Made by a program: the position numbers and the translations under genes. From Stratiolaelaps scimitus (taxonomy: Eukaryota; Arthropoda; Arachnida; Mesostigmata; Laelapidae), in NCBI GenBank assembly GCA_019614645.1, contig JABWDB010000002.1, positions 18,761,501 to 18,825,500 of the forward strand: DNA of 64,000 nucleotides, in the 5' to 3' direction. How positions within the stretch are numbered: position 1 is the first letter of the stretch; the number at the start of each line of letters is the position of its first letter. Below, piece by piece: positions 1 to 12,441 of the stretch. The notes under the pieces are model-generated. The model made no database searches. It worked only from the letters and a program-made list of their open reading frames with translations, and was not told where the DNA came from.

Positions 1-1290
1 CTAGGCGATAGAATCCATTTGATAGTGTTTTGATTTAGCCGAAAGTTAGCTAGTTAATTGATTTCCCATTCAGCTGACGGCAGACCTCGGATAAGTGCGA
101 GAGCGGGTTTTGGAGTACTTGCTAGTTTACAATGACTCAATGACGTCAGTCACATCATGAGAATTATAAATGTTAGACGCACGTTTTTTTACGCGGTGCG
201 ACAATCGAGACGCATTGCTCGCAAAGGCCGGACACTCGAGACATAGCATCGAGTTCACTATGAGGTGCGATCATAAACGCGTATATACCTGTGCACATTT
301 TCAATCTATACCAGTGATAATATAGTAGTAGTATTGGGTAGTTAGAAAACAAAGCGACTGCAAAAACAGTAACGGATGCGAGGGCATATTATACGGTGTG
401 TGTGTGTATATCACAATAAATCATGACCCAGGACGAGTGGTTTCTGCCATTTGTTGTTGTTTTTTTATCCTGTATTTGTTCTTACTTCGGCCATGACACT
501 ATCGCTACACGAGTGATAATATTATATTGCTAATCTTAGCGTCGGCCAGATGCCATTTTTTTTATATCTGATTTCAACTTATTTGAACGGATTTCGGAAG
601 CACTTATTGGGCCACTGTTACCGGTATCGCCTGCACGCTAGCTTACGTGGAACTCACGCAGTTGGCTGTCTAATATAGTTATATCGAAATCATTAATATT
701 ATACAAATGACGCTCGCTCTATCTCCATCTCACTGCACTTTGGCTCGAAGCTTGGGTGACCGATCGTATGTAGATGAATGTGTTATTATATTCCTATCAC
801 CATTATATATATATATATATATATATATATAAGATAATATAATCAGTATAATGACAGGCTACTTCGTGTAATTAGATGTTGTTACCGGATGCGGCGGAAT
901 CGCAGCCGCGTCGAGCGTCGAATCGGCCCGATAATCATAGAGTTTCACAGGGTTGTGTCGCGCCCAGACGCACAGTAACTCCCCACCGCTGGGTGTGCGC
1001 AAGAGAACGCCGGAGCTGGAAAGCATCGAAACCGAACGGGTTTCGCTTTCAGCGTTCCTCGGGTGTCATTTGGGTGTCATCTCGTCGTACCGTGGTCCAT
1101 CAGCCTTTCCAGCCTGCCGCAAGCACGGCAAAACGGAACGGCAAGAGCGAAAATTGTTAATAGAATTCATTTACATAAATACACGAAAAAACGAGACGTT
1201 GTGCCATCCTTTTTTTCATAGCGAATATCGTTGTTGGGTGCACAGCTCGTTTCTCCAAACAAAATATTCGCGTTTCGTTTTTTTTCTTTT
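1..1290. other. Non-coding stretch, nothing recognised
   Basis: I see no credible exon here. The stretch is of mixed composition with short poly-T runs and one (AT)n tract at 803-830. Two overlapping open frames at about 876-1309 have no supporting start context or splice structure and are probably chance. Confidence 0.5.
803..830. repeat. (AT)n microsatellite
   Basis: An uninterrupted run of about 14 AT units. Confidence 0.95.
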
Positions 1291-1315
1291 TGGCGTCGCG
1301 TCAAGCTAATTATAG

Positions 1316-1438
1316 ATGGCGAAGCGACAAGTTACAGAACTTCGTAACGAACGCGCTCAAAGCGAAGGGATCTCGAGGCGAAGGAAATCCTGCAGGGCCG
1401 TGATCAGTGGACGGCGGCGAGATTCTGTTAGACTTTAA
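1316..1438 (+). CDS. Candidate small basic ORF or exon (40 codons)
   Basis: An ATG-to-TAA frame of 40 codons starts MAKRQVTELRNERAQ and is rich in Arg, Lys, Gln and Glu. Codons favour a purine at the first position, as real coding DNA often does. Just upstream is a T-rich tract followed by ...TTATAG, so the ATG could also lie at the start of an internal exon. No domain is recognised; the basic, charged character would suit a nucleic-acid-binding or ribosomal-like tail, but that is only a guess. The antisense strand is also open for 66 codons. The frame is too short to exclude chance. Confidence 0.2.
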   Translation: MAKRQVTELRNERAQSEGISRRRKSCRAVISGRRRDSVRL

Positions 1439-4400
1439 AGTAGAGCTGATAGAGAAAGAACAGAGATTTAGCCTGTTACATATCTTAAGCGTAACAGTGC
1501 AAGCTCGCAAGCTCTGTTCTCAGGCTGACTATAAGCTGTCGCTTTGACGGGCCTGGCACTCTTAAATTATAGGTTATAACATACTGCAGATGTTCTTCCA
1601 TCGTGTGTAAACCATACTGTAGATATAGCGTTGAGATAATCAGTGAAAGTTCCCTATGGAGAAGGACACTGCAGCTGAACGCAGCTACCACTATATAACT
1701 TGTAACGGAATCTCGTAGGCGCCAATCAATTGTACCAGGTCCGATCTAAAGGCGAAGATATTCCCTTTTTTTTTAACAGAATTGGCTGATTTCTAGGAAA
1801 AAGTGTCTTTTCTCTTTTCGGCCCAAACGCCGGTTGGAGATGCGTTCAAGTGGGAATTTTTTCTTCAAACTAAGCCAATATTAGCTGGGATTAATCTGTT
1901 GTCTACATAACATCGGCGTGTGTAGGATCGATTGGAACATCGCGTACGAGAATTGTAACGGTGTCCACGTCAATTTGCCATAAACATAACTATTTTGTAT
2001 ATTATAGAAAATATACAATATTATTACATCTAACTTCTAAATGACACAACTCCTTTCTAAGAATTCGATAGTAATCTCGGCGACTGGATGGGGGGAGTCG
2101 CCTCAAACAGCTAAGGCCCGATTGTGCCATTGCCCAGTAGGGAAATTTCGAAAATTGCTTCGGCACAAGTCGGTTTACAGTTCCGAAAGGGGTAACATTT
2201 CAAGCAGAGATAAAAAGAACATCGTACCTATGTTTCCCAACCCACTAATTACTCAATCGTCTAATCAGCGCAATATATTTTTCTGTCAGAACGTCTGAAT
2301 GGATGTATATATCTTATGTTCGAATACTCATTCTGTGCGCAAGCTCAGCAGCATCCTTTCGGTTCAGTCAAGCGCCGCTGTTCGACGATTACTGTCATCA
2401 TATGCTCGCCTGCTGTCATCGTCATAGTGATAGATGCAGCCGGGACAGCAATACTCGGCATTGCGCAATCGTTACCTGGCGGCAGCAGCAGTAGTGATGA
2501 TTACTAGGGCGGACGAACGCGACATTCAAGCGCAGATAAATGGCTGAATCCTACCGATCTGCAATCTCTCACAATGACTCTAATCGAAGCAGTCGACGTA
2601 CAAGAAGTATAGTAGTTCTAATAGTGTAGCAGCGTTGCTACCGTAGTAATAGTGGACATTCATTGGAGGTCTTGTGGGCTCGTGTACGAGCTAGGCAGGT
2701 AACTGGATAATTGTAGGAGACACGTAGGTGCACGGGCTCCGTCAGGATTCCGTCATTTTGTAGCCGATGTCCAGAGCACCAATGCACGGCCAACATCAAA
2801 AACAGCCCACAGTAATGATTCACAGAATACGGCATCAAGAGGAGAAGTGCAGGGCTCTAGTTTGATGCAAGACCAAAAGGGACAACCAAGAATGTCAACT
2901 ACTTGACGTGACAGTAGAACTACATAACATGATGGAGAGAAGGCGGGTTTTTTTCTTGTTGTTGTCGTTGTCGTTGATCGTTTTGCAGAAATAAGCTGAC
3001 CTTTTTACGGCGGGCGGAAATCCCTGTCCGGTAAAAGGAAGCTGGGACGACATTCGGTTAGTTACACGATTTGTTAAAAAATTGATTTTCATTTAAACAT
3101 TATATAACGTAATTAATCAAATTCGCAGAGACATAATGTCACTCATTATGTAGTCTCATGTGTGAATGTCTCTCAGCGGTGTCACACCAGTCATTTGTTA
3201 TAATATTTACTATTATTATTTTTACGTATAATACTGCAAGTATCAAATACATTAAACAGGGGCCATTGATCCTTCATACTGTGCGGCAAGCACGACAGAC
3301 GAAGCGGCGCAAGCCGCCGCACGTGTCTACGATTTCCCCGTCGGGGTCAGTCCTCGATGAGACGCGCTGTCCTATGGACCTCTACAGAGTCTGCGGCTCT
3401 CGTCGTCCGCCCCCAACCCTCGCAAGCGATTCTGTGGCGGAATATGCCAAACAATAAATAGAGAAAGCGTGATAGAGAACCACAGGGAGAGTGAGTGCGA
3501 AAGAGAAAGAGAGAGAGGAATTAGCCAGACAAGCACTAGGGCCACTACGTGACATTGTTGTCGACAGCCACTTCGTGTCCCGTCCGAAGGCAGGCGCGCC
3601 CAATCCTTCTCATACCGGCACACGTTCGCAGTTGTTCGACCCGTGGGGGTAAGCCATCGTCACTTCATCAGTATGAGGGTGCTCGTGACGATTGGTGTTG
3701 GAAGTATTACCCCCCCCCCGCCATATATGTGGAATCCCAACATTGTTCAACCTGAGCGAACAAGGTCTCTGTCGCTTGGAGTTCGTAGGCCGGCGCGCCC
3801 AATCACACCAGTCAGCGTGTCAGAATTTGCGGTATCCATATAGAATATAATATATACATATATAGTGAGTGGACCTGGCGACCGTCGCGACGAGTCACAA
3901 GGACACTGTGGCGCATGGTCGATGCCTTTCTTTATTATTTACATATACTTTGGTCTGTGAATAAATGGTGGACGGTCAGCATTCAATACCGAGTCAGCCG
4001 GTCTGTGTGGAGGTCACTTCGCCGTCTACATTCGCCTAATTCGTCCAAGTTTAGTGTCGTGGCAATTCTTCGATAACGGTGTGAGGTGCTCGACAATTGA
4101 TCGACTCGCCGCACGACTCGAGCAACGTCGACATTAAAATGCGCCATCCAGAGCAGAATGGGTGTTTAGAACCAACCGGTAAGGGAAGACAATCTCAAGT
4201 CTTCCGTGACAACCTCAATTCATCCGTGAACAGAGGAGCACCTTGACGCGATCGCCGCCTTCACGCCAATTCAGCACAGCACGTTTACAGCACAACAGTG
4301 ACTGAACATAACTGCGTAAAATATTTGCGTCGTCCGGGGCGAAATTTTGTCATCATCGTTTATACGCGTGCACTGGTCGTATCTATCAGGAATGGACGAA

Positions 4401-4832
4401 GTATTGGCTCGGCAATCGCTGAACATAATAATAATTTGCTGTTTCCTCGCGGCATGCCTCTCTCTCAGCGCGTTCAGAACCACATTTAATTGATGCCTGT
4501 ATGTATATGCATGTATGCTTGCAATTTTCAGCTTTACAGGTAGAAACCTGGACAGGCAACTGACGGGGTGGTAGACGAATCAGTGTGATTCGCAAGCGCG
4601 GGCTCGACCGCCTTAGGCCGGCCAGCTGAGCAGGTTCAGCCTTCAGCAATTGAAAAGCCGTTTGGTGTTCTTCTAGCCATTGTCGTCGTACAAGACGACG
4701 TCATATCGACGAGGGACGTGAAATGCGTCACACAATATATGTGTAATAATATAGAACACAGCATCCTGTGTTTCTACTCATTTACAGTGGGGCACGCAAT
4801 GGAGCTGAAGAAAGACGGAAACAAATGATTGG

Positions 4833-4906
<74 letters not shown>

Positions 4907-5540
4907 TATATGTGTGTGTGTGTGTTACATTATAGATAAAATCCGAAAATGGTATATCGAAGGGGTATGTCCATGTTTATGAATAGTGAAGAAAAAGACT
5001 TAGTACCGCCAGATAATACCGCTTCAAGTGTGCCATCATCGAATAAACCATGTATGTATGGATAATACCAGCGGACAGGTTCTTTCAATGACGCCGCCGC
5101 CGCCGTTCATCATTGCCCCGGCTATTGCTGGTGCTTTCGTTCTGGAATGGTTCTTGTTGTAGCTGCTGTTGTCGCTGTCGTCGCGGTTCTGTGCCGTTGC
5201 TGTTGTACTTTAACCTGGAATATTTCAGAGTCGAACGGCTGACGGTCAGGCCAGCAGGTCGATTTAATTCATTCGTCTGCCTTTGACAGCAGAAGCAGCA
5301 CAATTTGGACATCTTTATGGAAATGCTTCCAGGATCAGCTTCGCTTCGATGATATTCAAAAAGAGCGAAGCCGAGTCGTTCACATGAACCACTTTCACGT
5401 CGAAGAAAGGCTCACAGGTCCACACCATCAGGCGAATATACATCAACGCATCTACAGCAAGAATATGAGCCACTGAAACGAAGGTGTGTACTTTTATTGC
5501 AGGAGCATCTTAACTGGCTGTGGGGCACGTTCTCTTCCCA
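1439..5540. other. Mostly non-coding stretch
   Basis: No convincing gene. It holds short chance-length frames, a compound (TA)n/(TG)n microsatellite, and a 13-bp GGCGCGCCCAATC motif that occurs twice (3593-3605 and 3792-3804). A good-looking GTAAGC donor sits at 3649, but I could not build a gene around it. Confidence 0.4.
4834..4925. repeat. Compound (TA)n/(TG)n microsatellite
   Basis: About 66 bases of pure TA repeat, a short imperfect bridge, then about 8 TG units. Confidence 0.95.
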
Positions 5541-5549
5541 GTGGAATCG

Positions 5550-5712
5550 GGGCACTCCGGGCGTCCGCAAGGGTCTGTAGACACCGAGGTGCCCGGGTTC
5601 GATCCCCACCGTTGTACATTTGCAATCAAAAAGGGTTGTCCCTCTTATGAAGCAATGCCAAAAGCAGTACCGTGGACGTTAAACGTTGGCTGTGAGTTAG
5701 CCTGGAAAAAAG
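5550..5712 (+). repeat. tRNA-derived SINE-like retroposon, most complete copy
   Basis: The 5' part resembles a tRNA: a perfect RNA polymerase III B-box (GGTTCGATCCC, 5596-5606) is followed by CCACCG, which could pair with an acceptor-stem start. After a linker comes a 3' tail at 5669-5710 (GTACCGTGGACGTTAAACG...TTAGCCTGGAAAA). The same tail recurs at 12.99, 31.71, 31.79 and 59.41 kb, and the same head recurs at 13.35 kb in the opposite orientation. A tRNA-like head joined to a shared tail is the hallmark of a SINE. I do not recognise the family by name. The exact 5' boundary and target-site duplications are not clear. Confidence 0.65.
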
Positions 5713-8137
5713 GGTCTGTGAAATTGCCGGCAACATGAATTAAACGAAGCACCTATCCGGTTGAACCAACAAGTCAAATTTTTCGAGAGGTTCTCTTACT
5801 GCTCCAAACACAAGTCGAACACGTTCTCGAACACTCTCTCTTTTTCAATCAACTGTCGGTGACGAATAGCAGGCTGTAGCTAGAATATGTAGTATATGTA
5901 TGTGTGGCCAGAAGGTTGTCATGTAGTTCAAATAGTCTAATAGTCGGTATCGTTGGAGTACTACCCATTTAATATCTCCATATATATATATATATATATA
6001 TGCATATTATATACGTATTGTCCGTACACGAAGAATTAACCTTGACACTGTCAAACCCACGGACTAAAACGAAGGAGCCCTGTAACTCTTTTGACAATGT
6101 TTACAGAAACTAGACAGGTGACAAGTTCATTGGATTCATATTCCCTAGCCTATAGTGAACGTGTAGCGAAGACTAATAACGACTCAAGTCACACAATGCA
6201 CTATCGTCATAAACTCGGCTTTCGTCTCGAGGGTTGCTATTCATTCTGATCAGAATGAGAGGACTGGTAGCCACGGCACCATTTTGCCCGGAATCCCTTA
6301 GAGTGAGAATGCGCCAGGAGATATCGTATTTAGCGAGCAAGAGACGAGAGGCGACAGAGAGCCTATGACGAGAAGGGGCAGATCGAGTAGCATATCTATA
6401 ATATAACAAAACACGTGAAAAGTAGGAATTCTTCCAAGCACTCGAAATTTCTTGGCGCCAAACTCTATCCTTGGGTTATGTCACGTGAGTGATACATGCC
6501 GATGCATATATATATATATATAGCCCCCGCTCTATGCGGCTCTCGGTGTCGGATCATCCAACGCAAGAGGCCCTCCAGGCGCCTCAGGATAGGAATATGA
6601 CACACCGCCGAAATCGCAGATGTTGTGATATGTTGTAACAATCGTCTACACTACTTACTTGTTATCTGGCCAAGTTTTTCTAGCTGTGGAGAAATAGAGT
6701 CTCTTGAGACTCTGAAACTCCGACGCCGTATTAGCTCTCTCTCTCTCTCTGTCTCTTTGTATTTCGCGGACCATTCTATGTATACTGACCCCGTATTCAA
6801 TGTTGATTGTGCACAACACATCTGAGCTGTTCGGTTGAGCAACACAATTCGCTGGGTACTTGTGTACCGGCAGACGAGGAGTTTCATTTTCGAACGAAAT
6901 ACTCAAAATATCCAAACAAATATTAATACTAATAGTAATAACTGAAGCTGCAGCAGCAGCAACAACAACAACAGCAGCAGCAACCAGGAATTCCCTGGAT
7001 GAATCGTAGAAAACTGATAACGTTCACCGCTCAGAAAGCGATCGTATGGATTCATGCATATAGCACATTAATTCACGTGTGTTGTATTATCAACTATAAG
7101 TTCCACGGATATCTGCCGTTGCTCCTGCTGCTATTGTTCCGTGCGTTCTTGCTGTGTTTTCAATACGTGCTATTCATTGTGGTTATACTCCATGTTCAAT
7201 GAAAAGAGAAACAATTCCACTTTGCCAACATGGACGAAGGTCAGAAACAAAACGGTGAGATATGCAATCGTTATAGTGCAATACACATCATTTGGCACAA
7301 CAAACACAGGCTGAAAGACGCAATATCGAGGTACTTCCGTGGCGATCCAGACGAAGAGAACAGTCCATGCACATGAACCGCCGTTGCTCACACGGGCCTT
7401 TGTTGCTTTTGGCTGTATGTTCAATTCGCCTCTGGTAGCAGTGGGCATCGCAGTAACGAGCGCCATGGTTAGGAGTGGTTGAAATCTTTGCTCTCTCTCT
7501 CCCGATTTGATTCCGCTTCGGTATATTCCACTATCGGCAAGCAATTATATTTTGATTGGGCAGGTTCCTCTCGAGTGTTTGTTTGTTTGCTTTTTACCAA
7601 AAAAAGTCATCATCTACGCATATTATTGATGTTGCTAACTCTGACCATCTTGCCGAACGGCTCGATGTTACATCATCATGCACGATCACGCTTTGCGTAT
7701 ATTGAGGTGGTGGCGGCGGCAGCGGTAGCGGCGGCGGCAGCAGCCGTAGTAGTCTTTGCAGCTGACCTAAAAAAAGCAGGCCACCCCGGCCTAGGCTCAA
7801 TTAGTGACTGTTTGAGCGCAGAGCGCCGTGAGGCAGCACCGCAGGCAGAGCGAGTGCATCACCTCGGCAGGACAACCTCAGGTGGTCCAGTTCTTCACTA
7901 CCATTTGATTGCATGCATCTGTTCTATTGAATGGAAACGCCGAGAGAAGTCGTCTGCGGTCATCGGCCCGCAGCTTATCGCCTGTTGCCCTGCCCGTTGA
8001 GAGCTAGATCTTGCCCGTCTGCAGAGGCAGCGGCTGCCAGTGCTACTGCTGCTCGCTCTGATCAGACACCGCTCTCGCCAGCCAGTCAGTCAATCAACTA
8101 CTGACATAGAGAAAGAAAAGGAAATAAACAACGATAA
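5713..8137. other. Mostly non-coding stretch
   Basis: Short (AT)n runs lie at 5979-6001 and 6505-6521, a CT tract at 6727-6753, and a CAG/CAA tract at 6951-6983. A possible tiny start exon (MDEGQKQN, 7230-7254) has a good CCAACATGG start context and a GTGAGA donor, but I found no partner exon. Confidence 0.4.
6951..6983. repeat. CAG/CAA triplet repeat
   Basis: About 11 units of CAG and CAA mixed. Confidence 0.9.
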
Positions 8138-8188
8138 GGGCGCGGAAAAGAAGATTGGCGGGCTTTGAAGGCTGGCCTATGCTCTCCG

Positions 8189-8706
8189 ATGGTCTCAAGG
8201 TATCGACAGAGACAATCCGCGCGGTCGGTGCGCGCGCGCTCGGCTACAAACCAGATCGAATTCTCGGCCCTCTTCGACAGATGGATAGCCGGTACGAGCG
8301 CTCAAATAGAACTCAGATATAACGGCTCTTCAAGGGTGACTTTTCCACGGATAGGTGCGTTTCTATGGCTGGCTGTAGCCAGCTACACGCAATATGTGAA
8401 AGCTGAATAGATACAAACTTGTGTATTTAATTTTCAGTGACGCAAGACAATGTTCGTTTTTTGCGACGGCCAACGATCGTCAACTCGCCGTCGTCAGCAA
8501 CAACAATCCAGCATTACGATTGTGGATATTACGAATATCGCCAGCGGAATCGATACGGTCGGAATACAGCTAAGAGACGAGCAATGGATACGGCTCATTC
8601 TTTAGCGCCGCCCAGCGTAATCGCCCTCACCCGAGAGTTGATGTTTCTATTAAAACTGGAATATACTTCACTTGTGAAATTATTCCCAGTACGACTACTA
8701 CCATAA
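8189..8706 (+). CDS. Candidate two-exon gene, 144 aa, function unknown
   Basis: Model: exon 1 at 8189-8354 and exon 2 at 8438-8706, with an 83-nt GT-AG intron. The donor is ATAG|GTGCGT and the acceptor is a strong TTTAATTTTCAG. Exon 1 ends in phase 1, and joining it keeps the frame open to the TAA at 8704-8706, giving FPRI then VTQDNVRFLRRP across the junction. The start chosen is the first in-frame ATG (MVSRYRQRQ); the frame is open a further 17 codons upstream, so the gene may extend 5'. The product is basic, with an Arg-rich N-terminus, a Tyr- and Arg-rich middle (YYEYRQRNRYGRN) and a hydrophobic C-terminal third. I do not recognise a family. Splice strength, phase agreement and short intron length make this one of the better models here, but it remains unproven. 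Confidence 0.35.
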
Positions 8707-8853
8707 TACTACCATTCTACAAATCGACCTAATGGATCACATGTCCGTTACAGATTCTACGCTGGCTACAGATTCGGTCCTGGCCGGCCTGTGTCTCCTC
8801 CGATCCTGAGGCATTACACTGTACATTGTTCTATGAGACACAACAATGAACGT

Positions 8854-9427
8854 AACGGACGGACGGACGAACCCGACCCAGTGCAGCTTCGTCGTTTGGG
8901 TCGTTTGTTGTTGGGTGGTTTAGCTGCAGACGCTACTACCACTGCCACCTATACGACTCTAGTACTCGTCGGCCGACCAGCAGGAGCAGCAGCCACCTCT
9001 CATAATAGATAGAGTCGAGTAGAGTAGAATAGTATGGGATAGATAGGCGAATGGAACGGTGACGAACGGACGGACGGACGGCCGAACCCTGCGGGTCTAT
9101 ATTGACTGATGCCAACGCCGCGTACTGATGCCGCTGATGTTGCCAACAACGGCAGCAGCCACAACAACGACGCCTTTGACGACGACGACGACCAAGCATC
9201 ACTGGAAACGGATGGACCGACCAACCCGAACCGAACAGAACCGATTGCCTTCGTCGTCGTCGTCGTCGACGACCCGCCCATAGGCCACCGTAACCGGCGT
9301 AGCTGCCGCTGCTGCAACAACCCGCTGCTGTTGCCTACTACAACGATGAGTTGAACGCACGCTCAACGATTCAGCGACGGAGGAACCCGCGAACGAGATG
9401 GGTACACCGGTAGACGGACGGACGGAC
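8854..9427. repeat. Cluster of ACGG tetranucleotide and GAC/GTC triplet repeats
   Basis: (ACGG)n runs occur at about 8854-8870, 9065-9083 and 9412-9426. A (GAC)n run at 9177-9192 is followed about 60 bp later by its inverse, (CGT)n running into GACGAC, at 9253-9275. Open frames across the tract encode Asp or Ser runs and are repeat artefacts. Confidence 0.85.
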
Positions 9428-9664
9428 CACCGACAGGCGCGGACGAGACAGCGACCAGACACAGCAGTGGTTCATCATGGTGACGTCGTTGTTCATAACG
9501 GAAGGAAGCCGAAAACAGTAAGATCGCAAGTAGGAGTCAGCCGGGGCTGAACGACAGGTATATATCTATTTATCTATCTATCTGGCAGCCAGTCTGTCAG
9601 TCTCAGCCATCCGACTTGGTATAACAAAGTATACCAGCGTACGTTAGAGTGAATAGATATATAC

Positions 9665-9667
<3 letters not shown>

Positions 9668-9743
<76 letters not shown>
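9668..9743. repeat. (AT)n microsatellite
   Basis: About 38 AT units. Apparent frames of alternating Tyr-Ile across it are artefacts. Confidence 0.95.
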
Positions 9744-9747
<4 letters not shown>

Positions 9748-11800
9748 ATGTACGCTAGCACTACGCGCATGTTTAGTCATCGTCGTAGTCGACGACGACC
9801 GCGGACAGGCTTATAAATATCTATCTACCAGTAGGTCTTGTATTGTACATATCTGTGTGTGTGTGTATGAATAGGGCAGGCGGAGGAAAGAGAGAGAGAG
9901 AGAGAGACAGAACAATTGCATTATTGGCAATATTTAGTAGATTGAAACTTATTGAAACATACTATCGAATAGACAACCGACTGCGGTGCGGTACCAACTG
10001 TAAGTGGGAGGGAGTCTGCTGGAGAGGAGAAGAGAGCCTAGCATAGCATGATAAAGGATATAGTTAAGTATCATAATACAATAACGCCGAACATAATACT
10101 TTATTTTATTGATATTGCAGTACGCAAATGATTGAACGGAATTCACGTGAGTGAGATTTTTTTGTCTTCTCTCGGGAGCCATGTCCCCCTAACGTGAGCC
10201 CGTGTTGAATATACGTGTCATTATTGGAAGGCTCTTGATCTACTGGCCTCGTCACCGAAGGTCTTGATAGGTTGGTAGGTACGTGTCGTTCTCATATTGT
10301 CTGATACGTGCCCATCACGCCCGACATTTTATTTATCCACTCACTTATTACGATAACTACTGCGACAATTTTGATCGACGTTAATCGTCACCGTTGTATA
10401 CCATGGCCGGCGACAGGGTAACCGATCATCTGCGTAGAGCCGTATAATAATCACATATACATCATACGGCAACCACGGCGGTTATTGTTCTCCTTCCTCC
10501 GACGGGAACCGTCATAGCTATTTTTATTAGGGCTACATATATACGGCCCCCGGGAAGTGTACACCCTTGACGCTGCGTTTGCACGACGACTAATTTGATA
10601 TGTTAAAGTCGGCCGCGATGTCAGCCAGCCAGCATGTGTGTATATGTGTGTGTGTGTGTGTGACATAGAGAGAGTTCGAAGTATTGCAACAACTATCAAT
10701 GTAACGCGGCCCTCGCTCTCTCTCTCTCTCTCCACTTCTTTGGGCCCAGCCAAGACAGCAGGTCGTTGTTGTGGTTGCATTTGAATCGATCGGTCGAATT
10801 CAATTTACTAAAGTAACACTAAATAATAAGCACAGCACGGTGTGAGAGTACCAAGTAAGCAAAGCGTATGTTTTATAATAGGGTGGAATCAATGCTATAT
10901 TCGCTTATACATGCAAGGGGGGGGTCTGTGTCGTCACATCGAACGCATGGTGCGCAACAACCTGTTATATCTTCTGGACAGGTCAATCTAGCGGTGTCAC
11001 GTGCTTAGCCCCGAGATAGGCTGAGGTGGAAAAGTACTAATAATAATAATAATCTTTGTTCGCAAGGTGGCATCCCTCATGATGCAATCCGCATCGCTTT
11101 TCAGGTCGGTCGGGGAGCTGTGCCAATTTCTATTCTGGCCGAACCAATTTCACCGTATTTGCTAGTGAAGGCGCTCTTGCAGTATGACGGTCTTTGCGTT
11201 GAGAATAACTTGCAATGATGATGCAGATAGTATCGAGGTACCGCAGAATCACGCGACTAGAGTTACGATATATATATATACGTTAGGTTTACACAACAAC
11301 AGCGAGAATAGCCGGAATTGTATGATCCTGGTTAGAAAAAGCGATGCATACCCGGCACGGGGTCCCAGCTAACTGTACTTCTTTCAAACAAAGAAATAAT
11401 TTATTATCGCTTGCGTCTACGTACACCTGAATATAAATGCCAGTTTAAGCATACCGTATACAGGATGGCCGAAAAGCTTTTTTCACCGTTGAAAAAGCTA
11501 GCTGTACGTCGTTATTTCAGTGCATATAGAGAGACTACTTTTCAAGAATTGTATATGTTAATAATATATTACTGTAGTAATTATTATGCTAGTTTTACGT
11601 GCAGCATGCAGAGACGCAATTCTTCGCGATATTCTGCCCGTTCTTAGTTGTCGGCATGCCCTTCCAGAATCTCGTGACCGGGGTAGCGCGGCGTCAACGT
11701 CGCATCGTCCTGGAAATCAGTCTCTACTGAGTCTGTTGTGCGCAGGTCCCGTCCGACCAAGCTAGACAACGAGAAATGCTTGCGCTGGTGAAGTGAAGAG
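9744..11800. other. Non-coding stretch with short repeats
   Basis: GA repeat at 9888-9907, TG repeat at 10632-10662, CT repeat at 10715-10732, and a short AT run near 11270. A GTAAGTGG donor near 10000 and a strong TTGATATTGCAG acceptor at 10120 face each other, but no frame joins well across them. No gene called. Confidence 0.4.
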
Positions 11801-11887
11801 TGGCTAAGCGCGGTAGTATTATACATGCTAGTCGTAACATACTAGGCCTTTGCGGCGGCTTCGGTTGCAGCTTCCTTGGCCTCGTCT

Positions 11888-12099
11888 CAGTGTGTGCCTC
11901 AGTCAGGCGCGCTTTCGATTTGCAACCCGTGCCAGTTCTCATGCTGAAGCATGGCCCACATACAGAGCGTTCGAGCGAGAAGTCTGACCCTCTCTGGCTG
12001 AGGTTTCCTCTTTCGCAAGAGGAGGCGAACCCGACAGAGAGCGAGAGAGAGAGAGAGACAGAGATGGCAGAGAGTGGGCTCATGCCACCTGAGCAGTGA
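11888..12099 (+). CDS. Candidate coding segment, function unknown
   Basis: An open frame ends with MPPEQ and a TGA at 12097-12099. It follows a good acceptor (CCTTGGCCTCGTCTCAG, ending at 11887) and would be entered in phase 1. The peptide begins CASVRRAFDLQPVPVLMLK and ends in a Glu-, Arg- and Ser-rich segment partly encoded by a GA repeat. An opposite-strand frame of 208 codons covers the same DNA, and one or both may be chance. It could be an upstream exon of the 12.1-12.4 kb candidate if an unseen donor is used. Confidence 0.2.
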
Positions 12100-12132
12100 C
12101 ACACATGAGAAGGGTTGATCTGACCGTCTGAG

Positions 12133-12441
12133 TTGCCTCGGGCCAACCAGATCGAGGGACATGTCAACCGATACATACAGACTCCCTCCGCCCGCTCTCC
12201 TTCTCTGACTCGCAGCATCGGTAAGAACACGGCGTTCTCATGTCCCACGGCGATGGACGCCAGACGCGTAGGCACTAACCGCAAAACGCGTGCCATTTTT
12301 TTTGTGTAAGGCCTCTCGGCCGTTCCAGAGATTAGTGTTGTCCTGGCCACAAAAAGTAGGGAAACCTATTGGGACACACACACGCGCACGCTTAATATTG
12401 GCTGGTCCAATCGTTGTTTTTGTTGTGTGGTGGTCCTATAG
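12133..12441 (+). CDS. Candidate pair of 3' exons, function unknown
   Basis: Exon 1 at about 12133-12220 encodes LPRANQIEGHVNRYIQTPS... and ends ...SLTRSI at a strong donor, ATCG|GTAAGA. A 108-nt intron follows, with a strong pyrimidine-rich acceptor (CTCTCGGCCGTTCCAG at 12328). Joining in phase 1 reads EISVVLATKSRETYWDTHT... and ends at a TAG at 12439-12441, after a Cys-rich hydrophobic tail. The 5' exon boundary is uncertain because an in-frame stop lies at 12121. If the acceptor is entered in phase 0 instead, another frame stays open to 12547 with a membrane-like LILAGPIVVFVVWW segment. No family is recognised. Confidence 0.3.

Noticed and set aside
2041..2298. 85-codon ATG frame
   Set aside because: Composition is acceptable but there is no start context, splice signal or domain, and length is at chance level.
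7170..7544. Minus-strand frame with hydrophobic stretches resembling receptor transmembrane segments
   Set aside because: The resemblance to a GPCR is only hydrophobicity and one W...P pattern. No family motif and no good donor follow it.
11724..12350. Minus-strand 208-codon frame
   Set aside because: It reads through a CT repeat as Ser-Leu runs, and no domain is visible. The plus strand has splice signals that explain the region better.
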